Shown in pieces: positions 1 through 7,129 of a stretch of 13,772 nt of DNA. The notes below the pieces were generated by a model that made no database searches, was not told where the DNA came from, and saw only the letters and a list, made by a program, of their open reading frames with translations. Source of the stretch: an uncultured Eubacteriales bacterium. GTDB taxonomy: Bacteria; Bacillota; Clostridia; Christensenellales; UMGS416. Position 1 is the stretch's first letter; the number at the start of each line of letters is the position of its first letter. A program made the translations under genes and the position numbers. The stretch is taken from NCBI GenBank assembly GCA_900542005.1, contig UQLW01000054.1, forward strand, positions 1-13,772, read 5' to 3'.

Positions 1-1853
1 TCGACGTTATGCAGTCCGCTACGTTCGAACGCCGTTGCCAGCTGTGCAACTTTGCGTTCTCCGTCATCATTACGGAATACGGTATCATGAATTTCGATGG
101 TAAAAGGGCCGCCATTGATGATATTGCGCATATCAAATTTGGTGAAGGATTGGACGGCGGAAAGCGGCCCATTCAGCCGGGCGTGCAGCGAGGGGGAGAA
201 GCTCGATCCATAGGGTTCGCCGGCGGGACGGCCATCAGCCGTAGCGCCAACCTGCCGCGCCCGGTAAATATATTCCATAGCGCTGCCGGTACCAGCCCGG
301 TAAATGCCGCCGCAATGGTTAGGCTTTCTATTGAGATAGGCACTGTAGGTATCCATCAGAAAAGCGCCTAATTCATCGACGGCATCGTCGTTGTTGCCCA
401 TCTTGGGACAGGCGAGGAGCTTTCGCCGTAGATCCTCATGCCCTTGGAAATTTTCGTCCAGTGCCTTGATCAGCTGATCGGCCGAGAGGCTTTTTTGCTC
501 AAAGACTTCTGAGCGGATAGCAGCCAATGCATCGGCGGCGTTAGCGATGCCTGCTCCATGAATTCCATAGTTGTTGTATTTGGCACCCCCGTCAGAAAAA
601 TCACGGCCTTGCTCAATACAGGGCGACAGAAAGGCTGACAGGAAGGGATTGGGGGTTTGCTTTGGGCTTGCGTTGAGGCGGGCCATAATCGCGTCGCATT
701 CTGCTTCGATTTCGGACTTCACCTGCACAAGAAAGCTGTCAAAGCTGGAACAGCCTTGCAGGCTGCGGCGGAGGGCCCGATCCACCATCAGCGGGAAGTT
801 CATGACCTCATAGTTGGGGATATCCGCACCGCAACGGGGGATGATGAATTCCCAGCAGGCGGCGACAGTATAATTCCAAGCGTCCTCTGGATCATAGCCC
901 AGCGCAATAAGCCCAGGGATGACCACATCGTCATTGCTGTATTGGGGGAAGCCGAGCCCTTGCCGTGTCAGCCGCGTTCCCCGTTCATATAGCGAGAGGG
1001 GCGTGTCCTTGCTTACCCGAAGGTTGATTTTGGGATCAATAAGCTTAAGCGCCTCCGATGCTTCAAGGCATATTTCCGACAGCGCATTGAAGGCGCTGGA
1101 TCCGTCAGACAGACAGCCGCCCAACACCATGCTTTGTCCGTTATCTCCCCGTTGCACGCCATGATAGAGGTCAGAATCAAAGTTCAGCGCGATAAAGAAC
1201 AATTCGGTCAGCTCCAGTAATTCCTCCCTTGTGCTGCCTGCGGCCAATGATGCCTGAAAGTAGGGATAGGCATATTGATCGAAACGGCCCAGGGTCACAT
1301 GGGACATCGTGCTGATGCGCAGCGCGTATTGCATAAAATGGATGAGGATCAGCGCCTCATGATAATCCCGGGCGCCCTCCATGGGTACACGCTCCAACGC
1401 CCGGGCCAGATGAAGATAACCCTGCGCCTGGGCCTGGCTGCGGTAACGCTCTGCTAGCCGGCTGCAGGCGTCAAAGCACAGATAGAGGCTGTCATAAAAT
1501 TGGCGGGCGGTGTTGTCAGCGCCAGGGTAAAGGGAATCCACCCGCCGGCGGATCCCACCCAACCCTTGTGACAAGGCGGTTTCATAGTCTACGGTCACGT
1601 TGCCAAAGCCCACATCAGGAATTTCGTCGTCCGATGCAAGGACAGCCACATTGCGGTTGAAGCCGAACCAGTCGTGAAGATGGAAAACAGGCTCCTCCTG
1701 ATCCATAATATAAGCAAAGCGGCGAGCGGCACGGGTCATGGTGGGCAGGCCGGCCTGGCGTGCAGTAATGTTTTCTCCTCCGGGCAGCCGGCGGGCGCGA
1801 TATTCGCGCTGGTTCAGATAGGCGAGCTGCTCCAGAACTTGTTGGGTCATCAT
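1..1853 (-). CDS. Glycyl radical enzyme (pyruvate formate-lyase family), C-terminus cut by window edge
   Basis: Translating the minus strand from the ATG at 1853 gives 617 codons without a stop to the left edge. The frame holds the marks of the glycyl radical family. About residues 180-195 read like the GRxDQYxxPY segment. C333-W334-E335 sits in a segment resembling the catalytic-cysteine loop (NDDVVIPGLIALGYDPEDA upstream). A DGGAKYNNYGIHGAG block matches the family's GGAxYN...G(x)G motif, and RPAGEPYGSSFSPS follows nearer the end. The Cys-x-Glu pair is typical of dehydratases and decarboxylases in the family rather than the Cys-Cys of true pyruvate formate-lyase. The glycine-radical motif (RVxGY-like) lies beyond the edge, probably some 30 residues further on. 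The protein would be about 680 residues, shorter than the usual 760-850, with the shortening ahead of the cysteine. AAAGGAGG at 1859-1866 precedes the start. The gene follows its activase by 29 bases. The substrate is unknown. Confidence 0.93.
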   Translation of the reverse strand, partial: MMTQQVLEQLAYLNQREYRARRLPGGENITARQAGLPTMTRAARRFAYIMDQEEPVFHLHDWFGFNRNVAVLASDDEIPDVGFGNVTVDYETALSQGLGGIRRRVDSLYPGADNTARQFYDSLYLCFDACSRLAERYRSQAQAQGYLHLARALERVPMEGARDYHEALILIHFMQYALRISTMSHVTLGRFDQYAYPYFQASLAAGSTREELLELTELFFIALNFDSDLYHGVQRGDNGQSMVLGGCLSDGSSAFNALSEICLEASEALKLIDPKINLRVSKDTPLSLYERGTRLTRQGLGFPQYSNDDVVIPGLIALGYDPEDAWNYTVAACWEFIIPRCGADIPNYEVMNFPLMVDRALRRSLQGCSSFDSFLVQVKSEIEAECDAIMARLNASPKQTPNPFLSAFLSPCIEQGRDFSDGGAKYNNYGIHGAGIANAADALAAIRSEVFEQKSLSADQLIKALDENFQGHEDLRRKLLACPKMGNNDDAVDELGAFLMDTYSAYLNRKPNHCGGIYRAGTGSAMEYIYRARQVGATADGRPAGEPYGSSFSPSLHARLNGPLSAVQSFTKFDMRNIINGGPFTIEIHDTVFRNDDGERKVAQLATAFERSGLHNV

Positions 1854-1882
1854 CCAATCCTCCTTTATTATGGGCTGCATTT

Positions 1883-2728
1883 CTACATTTGTCGGGCACG
1901 AATGCCATAGCGGGCAAAGATTGCCGCGCTGTCCGTACGGGAAGGACGCTGCTCAAAGCCGGGCTGGTACTGACGAAGAAGCCCGCTGTATTTGCTGCCG
2001 GCAAGCTGGTTGTAGGGCAAGACCTCCACATAATCAACGCCAAGTCCCGTCATAAATTCCGCGATGGCCGAGAGGTTTTCTTCTGTGTCGGTAACGGTGG
2101 GGATCAAGGGGACACGGGTAACAAAGGGTATGCCGCTACGGGCTAGTCGGGCATAGTTAGACAGGATTAATCCGTTATCGACTCCGCAGAAGGCCTTGTG
2201 TTGAGCAGAATCCATCAGCTTCAGGTCAAAAAGCATATAATCGCAGCGGCTCAGCGCCTGGGAGAAGCTAGCGCTATCTGCATATCCGCTGGTCTGGACA
2301 GCCCGATGGATCCGGCCCTCCAGCAGGCGGAGGCACTCCAGCAGAAAGGGAAGCTGCGCCAGGGGTTCCCCGCCGGAAAAGGTGACGCCGCCGCCTGACA
2401 GCAACCGGGCGTTTTTCATGATCCGGTCTATAAGCTGAACAGAAGTTATATCCTCACCGCAGCGCCGCACCAAATTGCGTGGGCAGGCGCTGATACTGGC
2501 CTCGGTAAGGCAGCGTGTACCCCGCTCTCGCTGTCCCGCGTCTAGGCAGGCCCCACAGCCTGTGCAGCCATTGGGGCTGCGCAGAAATTCCATGGGAAAG
2601 GATTGCCCTTCCGGATTATGGCACCAGGTGCAGCGCAGCGGGCATCCCTTGAGAAAAACAGTCATTCTTATACCTGGACCGTCAAATGTAGCAAATTCTT
2701 CCACAGAAAAAATTCTTCCGGTTAACAA
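1883..2728 (-). CDS. Glycyl radical enzyme activating enzyme (radical SAM)
   Basis: This 281-residue protein should install the glycyl radical on the adjacent enzyme, using S-adenosylmethionine and a reduced [4Fe-4S] cluster in the cytoplasm. The radical-SAM triad is C29-x3-C33-x2-C36 in a GCPLRCTWCHNPEG context, preceded by FDGPGIR. GGVTFSGGEPLAQ (SAM contact), a DLKLMD segment, a RVPLIPTVTDTEEN segment and LPYNQLAGSKY near the C-terminus are all typical of activases. The ferredoxin-like insert after the triad is reduced: it has cysteines at about 55, 58, 61, 73, 82 and 90, rather than two full CxxCxxCxxxCP sets. Translation starts at TTG 2728, chosen because the family begins close to the GRIF...DGPGIR segment and because GGGGGTGAT at 2732-2740 lies just upstream. 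The gene comes first in the operon, 29 bases ahead of the enzyme it would activate. Confidence 0.95.
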   Translation of the reverse strand: MLTGRIFSVEEFATFDGPGIRMTVFLKGCPLRCTWCHNPEGQSFPMEFLRSPNGCTGCGACLDAGQRERGTRCLTEASISACPRNLVRRCGEDITSVQLIDRIMKNARLLSGGGVTFSGGEPLAQLPFLLECLRLLEGRIHRAVQTSGYADSASFSQALSRCDYMLFDLKLMDSAQHKAFCGVDNGLILSNYARLARSGIPFVTRVPLIPTVTDTEENLSAIAEFMTGLGVDYVEVLPYNQLAGSKYSGLLRQYQPGFEQRPSRTDSAAIFARYGIRARQM

Positions 2729-2731
2729 GAT

Positions 2732-2740
2732 ATCACCCCC
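2732..2740 (-). promoter_or_regulatory. Ribosome binding site that fixes the TTG start of the activase
   Basis: On the minus strand the run GGGGGTGAT, close to the full anti-16S complement AGGAGGTGAT, ends three bases before TTG 2728. No ATG lies in a suitable place upstream, so this site supports the TTG start. Confidence 0.6.
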
Positions 2741-2749
2741 AATAAACTC

Positions 2750-2759
2750 AGAAGCTTCT
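2750..2759. repeat. Perfect 10-base palindrome AGAAGCTTCT upstream of the activase
   Basis: AGAAGCTTCT reads the same on both strands. It lies between the activase start and the divergent AraC-type gene, 21 bases upstream of the TTG. It could be a small operator or a leader element. Chance occurrence is quite possible at this length, and AraC proteins usually bind direct rather than inverted repeats. Confidence 0.3.
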
Positions 2760-2781
2760 CTATTACACTAATCACATGGGG

Positions 2782-2810
2782 TTTACAAAGCAAGCAATAT
2801 CTTCTATAGT
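2782..2810 (+). promoter_or_regulatory. Sigma-A-type promoter of the AraC-family gene
   Basis: TTTACA (2782-2787), a 17-base spacer and TATAGT (2805-2810) form a near-consensus promoter. The predicted transcription start is near 2817, leaving a leader of about 26 bases before GTG 2843. I found no equally good promoter on the minus strand for the activase/glycyl radical operon, which fits a promoter that needs an activator. Confidence 0.65.
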
Positions 2811-2842
2811 TATAGCCATAATTTTATGTGCGGAGGTAGGCC

Positions 2843-3643
2843 GTGTACTCCCATCAGATTACGAATTCCATTGGAGATGATATCTACAATGCCTTTCTGT
2901 ACAAAGATGCTTTTTGGGTGCCCCATCTGCATAAGAGCCTTGAATTCACAACCGTGCTGGAGGGGGAGCTTCTCGCCCAGGTAGGAGATCGGGACTACCG
3001 GTTGACAGAAGGAGACTGCCTGCTTGTTACCCCGTACCAACCCCACGGCTACCATACGGAAAGCCCTTCCTATAGCTTTATTGCAGTTTTTGCGGGAAGT
3101 TATGTAGACGCGTTTGCGAGGGCAATAGCGGGCCGGGAAGCTGACTGCGCAGCATTCCGCCTAGCGGAACCGACAAGGCGCTACCTTGAGCAGAATATGA
3201 TTTTCCGATCCGGAACAGGCAGCGGCCCGGTTTGCGCTGTGGAAAAGCCGCCGATGATGGTGCTGAAAGCCTGCCTCTATGCGCTGTGCAGCGAGTTTAT
3301 GGAATCGGTGCAGCTACAGGGTAAGCCCAGGGATAACCGCCTCATTTTTGAAATCCTCTGCTATATCGAACAGAACTATGGACAGGACATTTCACTCTAT
3401 ACGCTGGCAGATGCGCTGGGTTATGACTATCGCTATTTATCCAGAATATTCCATCAGACGCTGAAGGTTAGCTTCAAGACGCTGGTGAACCAATACCGCT
3501 GCGATCGGGCCAAAACTCTTATTTCCGCTAGCGATGAAACCTTGGCGCAAATCGCCTTTTCCAGTGGATTTCAGAGCATCCGTTCCTTTAACCGCGTTTT
3601 CCGGCAAATGACAGGCATTATGCCATCGGAGCTTAGAAAATGA
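2843..3643 (+). CDS. AraC family transcriptional regulator with N-terminal cupin sensor
   Basis: This 266-residue cytoplasmic DNA-binding protein has two parts. Residues 1 to about 90 form a cupin-like sensor: the WVPHLHKSLEFTTVLEGEL segment, then a GD-rich turn and PYQPHGYH are typical of AraC-type ligand pockets. Residues from about 165 to the end are the double helix-turn-helix. The segment around ISLYTLADALGYDYRYLSRIF is the first helix pair, and LAQIAFSSGFQSIRSFNRVF followed by TGIMPSELR is the conserved second half. The start is GTG 2843 with GGAGGT at 2832-2837. The gene is transcribed away from the activase/glycyl radical pair and shares a 114-base spacer with it, so it most likely controls that operon in response to its substrate. 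The target and ligand are inferred from position only. The downstream etf operon has its own promoter. Confidence 0.93.
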   Translation: MYSHQITNSIGDDIYNAFLYKDAFWVPHLHKSLEFTTVLEGELLAQVGDRDYRLTEGDCLLVTPYQPHGYHTESPSYSFIAVFAGSYVDAFARAIAGREADCAAFRLAEPTRRYLEQNMIFRSGTGSGPVCAVEKPPMMVLKACLYALCSEFMESVQLQGKPRDNRLIFEILCYIEQNYGQDISLYTLADALGYDYRYLSRIFHQTLKVSFKTLVNQYRCDRAKTLISASDETLAQIAFSSGFQSIRSFNRVFRQMTGIMPSELRK

Positions 3644-3655
3644 CCGGAAAATCCA

Positions 3656-3683
3656 TTGCCGGAAAGAGTTTCTATGATACAAT
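3656..3683 (+). promoter_or_regulatory. Extended -10 promoter of the etf/dehydrogenase operon
   Basis: TTGCCG (3656-3661), a 16-base spacer and TACAAT (3678-3683) preceded by TG at 3675-3676 make an extended -10 promoter 12 bases after the AraC stop codon. The predicted start is near 3690, giving a 5' leader of about 76 bases before etfB. Confidence 0.55.
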
Positions 3684-3698
3684 ATAAAAAACGGGTGC

Positions 3699-3749
3699 CA
3701 AGCCTGGAGGGGCTTGCAGAGAAACGGAAAAGCCGGCGGTGCCAGCCGG
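3699..3749 (+). other. Structured 5' leader of etfB with two hairpins
   Basis: Two stems fall between the predicted start of transcription and the etfB ribosome site: CAAGCC/GGCTTG (3699-3704 with 3711-3716, loop of 6) and CCGGC/GCCGG (3733-3737 with 3745-3749, loop of 7). The segments GGTGCCAAGCC and GGTGCCAGCC form a near direct repeat at 3695-3705 and 3739-3747. No uridine run follows, so it is not a simple terminator, and I recognise no known riboswitch class. It may influence RNA stability or translation. Confidence 0.35.
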
Positions 3750-3765
3750 AAAAAGAGGATGTGCA

Positions 3766-4548
3766 ATGAAACTTCTGGTATGTATCAAGCAGGTCCCCGC
3801 CACCCAGCAGGTGGAGGTGGACCCGGAGACGGGCGTCTTAAAGCGGGACGGCGTTTCCTCCAAAATCAACCCCTATGACCTATACGCCCTGGAGGCGGCC
3901 CTTACGCTGCGGGAGCGGCTGGGCGGTGAAATCACCGTGCTTTCCATGGGGCCCAACCAGGCGGCTGAAGCCCTGCGGGAGGCGCTGTGGATGGGCGCGG
4001 ACCGGGGCGTGCTGCTGTCGGACCGGCGCTTTGCCGGCGCGGATGTGCTGGCGACCAGCTATACCCTTTCCCAGGGGATCCGGGCGCTGGGCGGCTTTGA
4101 CCTCATCGTGATGGGACGGCAGACGACCGACGGCGATACCGCCCAGGTGGGGCCGGCGGTGGCCCAGTGGCTGGGCATCCCCCACGCGGCCTGGGTCAGC
4201 CGCATTGACGGGGCCGACGGCGCCCATATTACGGTGAGCCAGGAGCTGGCTCGCTCGGTGGAGACGGTACGCATGAGCTATCCCTGCCTGATTACCATGG
4301 AGAAGGACAGCTTTGAGCCGCGCCTGCCTAGCTACCGCCGGCGGCTTGCCATCGGCCAGGGTGAGATCCAGGTGCTGGGCCTGGACGGGCTGGAGGACAA
4401 AAACCCCGAACATTACGGCCTTTCCGGCTCGCCGACCCAGGTGGAACGCATCTTTCCGCCAAAGGCTGAGGGGGACAGGGTGCTGCTGGAGGGCGAGGAC
4501 GCCGGACAGGCGCTGGCGGAGCTGCTGATCCGCCGGCGCGTGCTATAG
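3766..4548 (+). CDS. etfB: Electron transfer flavoprotein beta subunit (LctB-like)
   Basis: This 260-residue protein is the small subunit of a soluble electron transfer flavoprotein, which passes electrons between flavin dehydrogenases, NAD and ferredoxin. It opens with MKLLVCIKQVPATQQVEVDP, the classic EtfB start, followed by INPYDLYALEAAL. The segment GRQTTDGDTAQVGP at about residues 120-133 is the nucleotide (FAD or AMP)-binding loop found in bifurcating-type EtfB. ATG 3766 was preferred over an in-frame GTG at 3739 because it gives the family's normal N-terminus and has GAGGA at 3755-3759. Nine bases separate its stop from etfA. With etfA and the flavin dehydrogenase it forms a three-gene unit like the lactate dehydrogenase/Etf operon of acetogens such as Acetobacterium woodii (lctBCD). 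Whether this complex actually bifurcates is inferred. Confidence 0.95.
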   Translation: MKLLVCIKQVPATQQVEVDPETGVLKRDGVSSKINPYDLYALEAALTLRERLGGEITVLSMGPNQAAEALREALWMGADRGVLLSDRRFAGADVLATSYTLSQGIRALGGFDLIVMGRQTTDGDTAQVGPAVAQWLGIPHAAWVSRIDGADGAHITVSQELARSVETVRMSYPCLITMEKDSFEPRLPSYRRRLAIGQGEIQVLGLDGLEDKNPEHYGLSGSPTQVERIFPPKAEGDRVLLEGEDAGQALAELLIRRRVL

Positions 4549-4557
4549 GAGGGCGCT

Positions 4558-5748
4558 ATGGCTGGAATTGTATGGAAAAAGCAGGCCTGTACGCTGTGCG
4601 GCCTGTGTGCGGAGCAATGCCCCTTTGGGGCGATCACCCTGGCGGAGGGTAGGGTTGAGATCGGCGCGGGCTGCCGCATGTGCCGCCTCTGCGTGAAGGG
4701 CTGCCCGCAGAAGGCGCTGGAATTGGAGGAAGCGCCCCGGAAAAAGCTGGATAAGGCCGCCTGGAAGGGCATCCTGGTCTTTGCCGAGGTAGAGGACGGG
4801 GCGCTGCATCCGGTCACCCTGGAGCTGATCGGCAAGGCGCAGGCGCTTTCTGCCGGACGCCACCCGGTTTATGCGGCGCTGGCCGCCCGGGATGAAGCGC
4901 TGGCCCGGGAGCTGACCCACTATGGCGTGGAGCGGGTGCTGCAGTATCCCCAGCAGGAGCTTGAGCATTTTATCTGCGACCGGTATGCCAGCATGCTGGA
5001 GGACGCCATCGGCTGCCTTTCCCCGGCCGTGGTGCTGGTGGGGGCCACGCCCCTGGGGCGGTCGCTGGCCCCGCGGACGGCCACGCGGCTGCGCACGGGC
5101 CTGACGGCCGACTGCACCCAGCTTGAGCTGCGGGAGAACGGCGACCTTGTGCAGATCCGCCCGGCCTTTGGCGGCAACATCATGGCCCAGATCCTGACCC
5201 CGCACACGCGGCCGCAGTTTGCCACGGTGCGCTACAAGGTGATGGAAGCGGCCCAGCGCAGCGACAGGGCCCAGGGCGGGATTGAGATCCGCCGGCTGCC
5301 GCAGGAGAAGCTTCAAACCCGAACCGAGGTGGTTGCCCTCCAGGCCAAGCCGCCGGCGGCGGATATCGCCCAGGCCGACGTGCTGGTGGTCGGCGGCCGC
5401 GGGGTGAAGAAAAAGGAGGATCTGGCAATGCTGGAGGCGCTGGCCCGCCGCCTCGGCGGCCAGCTGGCGGTCACCCGGCCGCTGGTGGAAGCCGGTTGGG
5501 CGGATCAGTCAAAGCAGATTGGGCTGTCCGGGCGGACGGTACGGCCCCGGTTGATCCTCACCTTCGGCGTATCCGGCGCCATCCAGTTCGCCGCCGGCAT
5601 GAACGGGGCTGAGACCATTGTGGCGGTCAATACCGACCGGGAGGCCCCGATTTTCTCCATAGCCCATGTTGCGGTGGTGGGGGATCTGTACGAGGTACTG
5701 CCCGCCTTCGAGGCGGCGCTCAGGGAGGAGGGCATCATCCATGAATAG
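4558..5748 (+). CDS. etfA: Electron transfer flavoprotein alpha subunit with N-terminal 2x[4Fe-4S] ferredoxin domain (LctC-like)
   Basis: This 396-residue protein begins with a bacterial ferredoxin module: C11-x2-C14-x2-C17-x3-C21-P and C39-x2-C42-x2-C45-x3-C49-P, both complete [4Fe-4S] motifs. The Etf alpha domain follows from about residue 67. Its C-terminal FAD-binding domain is seen in SGRTVRPRLILTFGVSGAIQ and AVNTDREAPIFSIAHVAVVGDL, both hallmarks of the family. The ferredoxin extension is known in EtfA proteins of clostridia and acetogens that exchange electrons with ferredoxin, for example in caffeyl-CoA reductase and lactate dehydrogenase complexes, and it is absent from mitochondrial-type EtfA. 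ATG 4558 has GGAGG at 4549-4553 close upstream. The last eight bases overlap the start of the dehydrogenase gene, so translation is probably coupled. Confidence 0.96.
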   Translation: MAGIVWKKQACTLCGLCAEQCPFGAITLAEGRVEIGAGCRMCRLCVKGCPQKALELEEAPRKKLDKAAWKGILVFAEVEDGALHPVTLELIGKAQALSAGRHPVYAALAARDEALARELTHYGVERVLQYPQQELEHFICDRYASMLEDAIGCLSPAVVLVGATPLGRSLAPRTATRLRTGLTADCTQLELRENGDLVQIRPAFGGNIMAQILTPHTRPQFATVRYKVMEAAQRSDRAQGGIEIRRLPQEKLQTRTEVVALQAKPPAADIAQADVLVVGGRGVKKKEDLAMLEALARRLGGQLAVTRPLVEAGWADQSKQIGLSGRTVRPRLILTFGVSGAIQFAAGMNGAETIVAVNTDREAPIFSIAHVAVVGDLYEVLPAFEAALREEGIIHE

Positions 5749-7129
5749 GCTGACAGAACAGCAGCTGAGCGCGCTTATGGCGCTCTGCCCCGGCCGCGTG
5801 CTGGCAGGGGATGATATCCCCAGCGACTACGAACACGATGAGATGCCCATCTATGGCACGGACCGCCCCGACGCGGTGGTGCTGGCGGACAACGGCGAGA
5901 CCGTGTCCCGGGTCATGGCCTGGGCCTATGGCGAAGGGATCCCGGTGATCCCCCGAGGCGCGGGAACGGGCCTGTGCGGGGCCTGTGTGCCGGCCGGCGG
6001 CGGCATTGTGCTGGCCCTTGCCGGGATGAACCGGATCCTTGAGATCGATAAGGAAAACCTGACGGTTACCTGCCAGTGCGGCGTGCTGCTGATGGAGCTG
6101 GCGCAGGCCGTGGAGGCGGAGGGGTTGTTTTACCCGCCGGACCCCGGCGAGAAGACCGCCACCATCGGGGGCAATATCATGACCAATGCCGGCGGCATGC
6201 GGGCGGTGAAATACGGCGTGACCCGCGACTATGTCCGGGAGCTGAAGGTGGTGCTGCCGGACGGGCGGATGGTCGCCTTGGGCGGCAAAACGGCCAAGAA
6301 TTCCTCGGGCTACAGCCTGATGCAGCTGATGATCGGCTCGGAGGGGACGCTGGGGGTCGTGGTGGAGGCCACGCTGCGGCTCATCCCGCTGCCGCGGTTC
6401 TTCCGGTCGCTCCTGGTCCCCTTTCCCGACAACCGGCTGTGCATGGAGGCGATGACGCAGCTGCTGGCCCAGCGGATCATGCCCACGGCGGTGGAGTTCA
6501 TGCAGGGAGCGGTGATCGAGCTGTCCCAGGAATATCTGGGCAGGCCCTTCCCTGACCATTCGGCCCAGGTGTACCTGCTGCTGCGCTTTGACGGGCGCAC
6601 CCTTGAGGAGGTAGAGGGGCTTATGGAGGAGGCTGCCCGGCTGATGCTGGAGGCCGGGGCGATCGACGCGCTGATTGCCGATACCGAGGAGCGCCAGGGC
6701 GGGCTATGGACGGCAAGAGGCGCCTTCCTGGAAGCCATCAAGGGCTCGACCAGCCAGATGGACGAGTGCGATGTGGTGGTGCCCAGGGACCGGATGCCGG
6801 ATTATTTTGATTTCTGCGCCCAGCTGTCCCGGCAGACGGGGATGCGGATTCTCTCCTTTGGCCATGCGGGCGATGGGAACCTGCATAGCTATGCGCTGCG
6901 GGATGATCTGGACGAAGCGGCCTGGAGGCGCACGCTTGAGCAGGTGATGGACGCCCTCTACGAAAAGGCCCGGGAGATGGGCGGCCAGGTTTCCGGCGAG
7001 CATGGGATCGGCCGGGCTAAGCGGACCTATCTGGCCCAGTCGGTAGGCGAGGATGTGATGGCGCTGATGCGGGGCGTCAAGGGCGTGTTCGACCCCAAGG
7101 GACTGCTCAATCCGGGCAAGGTGCTATAA
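5741..7129 (+). CDS. FAD-binding 2-hydroxyacid dehydrogenase, GlcD/LctD type (probable lactate dehydrogenase of an Etf complex)
   Basis: This 462-residue flavoprotein should oxidise D-lactate or a related 2-hydroxyacid to the 2-oxoacid and pass electrons to the neighbouring EtfAB. The FAD-binding (PCMH) half contains PRGAGTGLCGACVPAGGG at about residues 71-88, GEKTATIGGNIMTNAGG and GSEGTLGVVVEATLRL. The C-terminal oxidase half contains HAGDGNLH (H375 and H382) and GEHGIG (E420, H421), which carry the usual metal and substrate ligands, and ends FDPKGLLNPGKVL as the family does. ATG 5741 was chosen because it overlaps the etfA stop by eight bases and a GGAGGAGG run at 5724-5731 lies upstream; the open frame from 5666 only shadows etfA. 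Known relatives use lactate, glycolate or 2-hydroxyglutarate. Lactate is the best guess from the gene order, but sequence alone does not decide. Confidence 0.93.
   Translation: MNRLTEQQLSALMALCPGRVLAGDDIPSDYEHDEMPIYGTDRPDAVVLADNGETVSRVMAWAYGEGIPVIPRGAGTGLCGACVPAGGGIVLALAGMNRILEIDKENLTVTCQCGVLLMELAQAVEAEGLFYPPDPGEKTATIGGNIMTNAGGMRAVKYGVTRDYVRELKVVLPDGRMVALGGKTAKNSSGYSLMQLMIGSEGTLGVVVEATLRLIPLPRFFRSLLVPFPDNRLCMEAMTQLLAQRIMPTAVEFMQGAVIELSQEYLGRPFPDHSAQVYLLLRFDGRTLEEVEGLMEEAARLMLEAGAIDALIADTEERQGGLWTARGAFLEAIKGSTSQMDECDVVVPRDRMPDYFDFCAQLSRQTGMRILSFGHAGDGNLHSYALRDDLDEAAWRRTLEQVMDALYEKAREMGGQVSGEHGIGRAKRTYLAQSVGEDVMALMRGVKGVFDPKGLLNPGKVL

Noticed and set aside
1615..2043. 142-codon minus-strand open frame across the activase/enzyme junction
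   Set aside because: It overlaps the end of the activase and the start of the glycyl radical enzyme in another frame, both of which are well supported; it has no family resemblance.
3690..3765. Known riboswitch in the etfB leader
   Set aside because: I compared it by memory with TPP, SAM, glycine, FMN, cobalamin, guanidine, c-di-GMP, ZTP, fluoride and folate classes. No conserved core was present, so it is reported only as a structured leader.
4543..6559. Long minus-strand open frames (257 and 274 codons) opposite etfA and the dehydrogenase
   Set aside because: Both are low-complexity shadows in GC-rich DNA. The plus-strand genes have complete family motifs over the same stretch.
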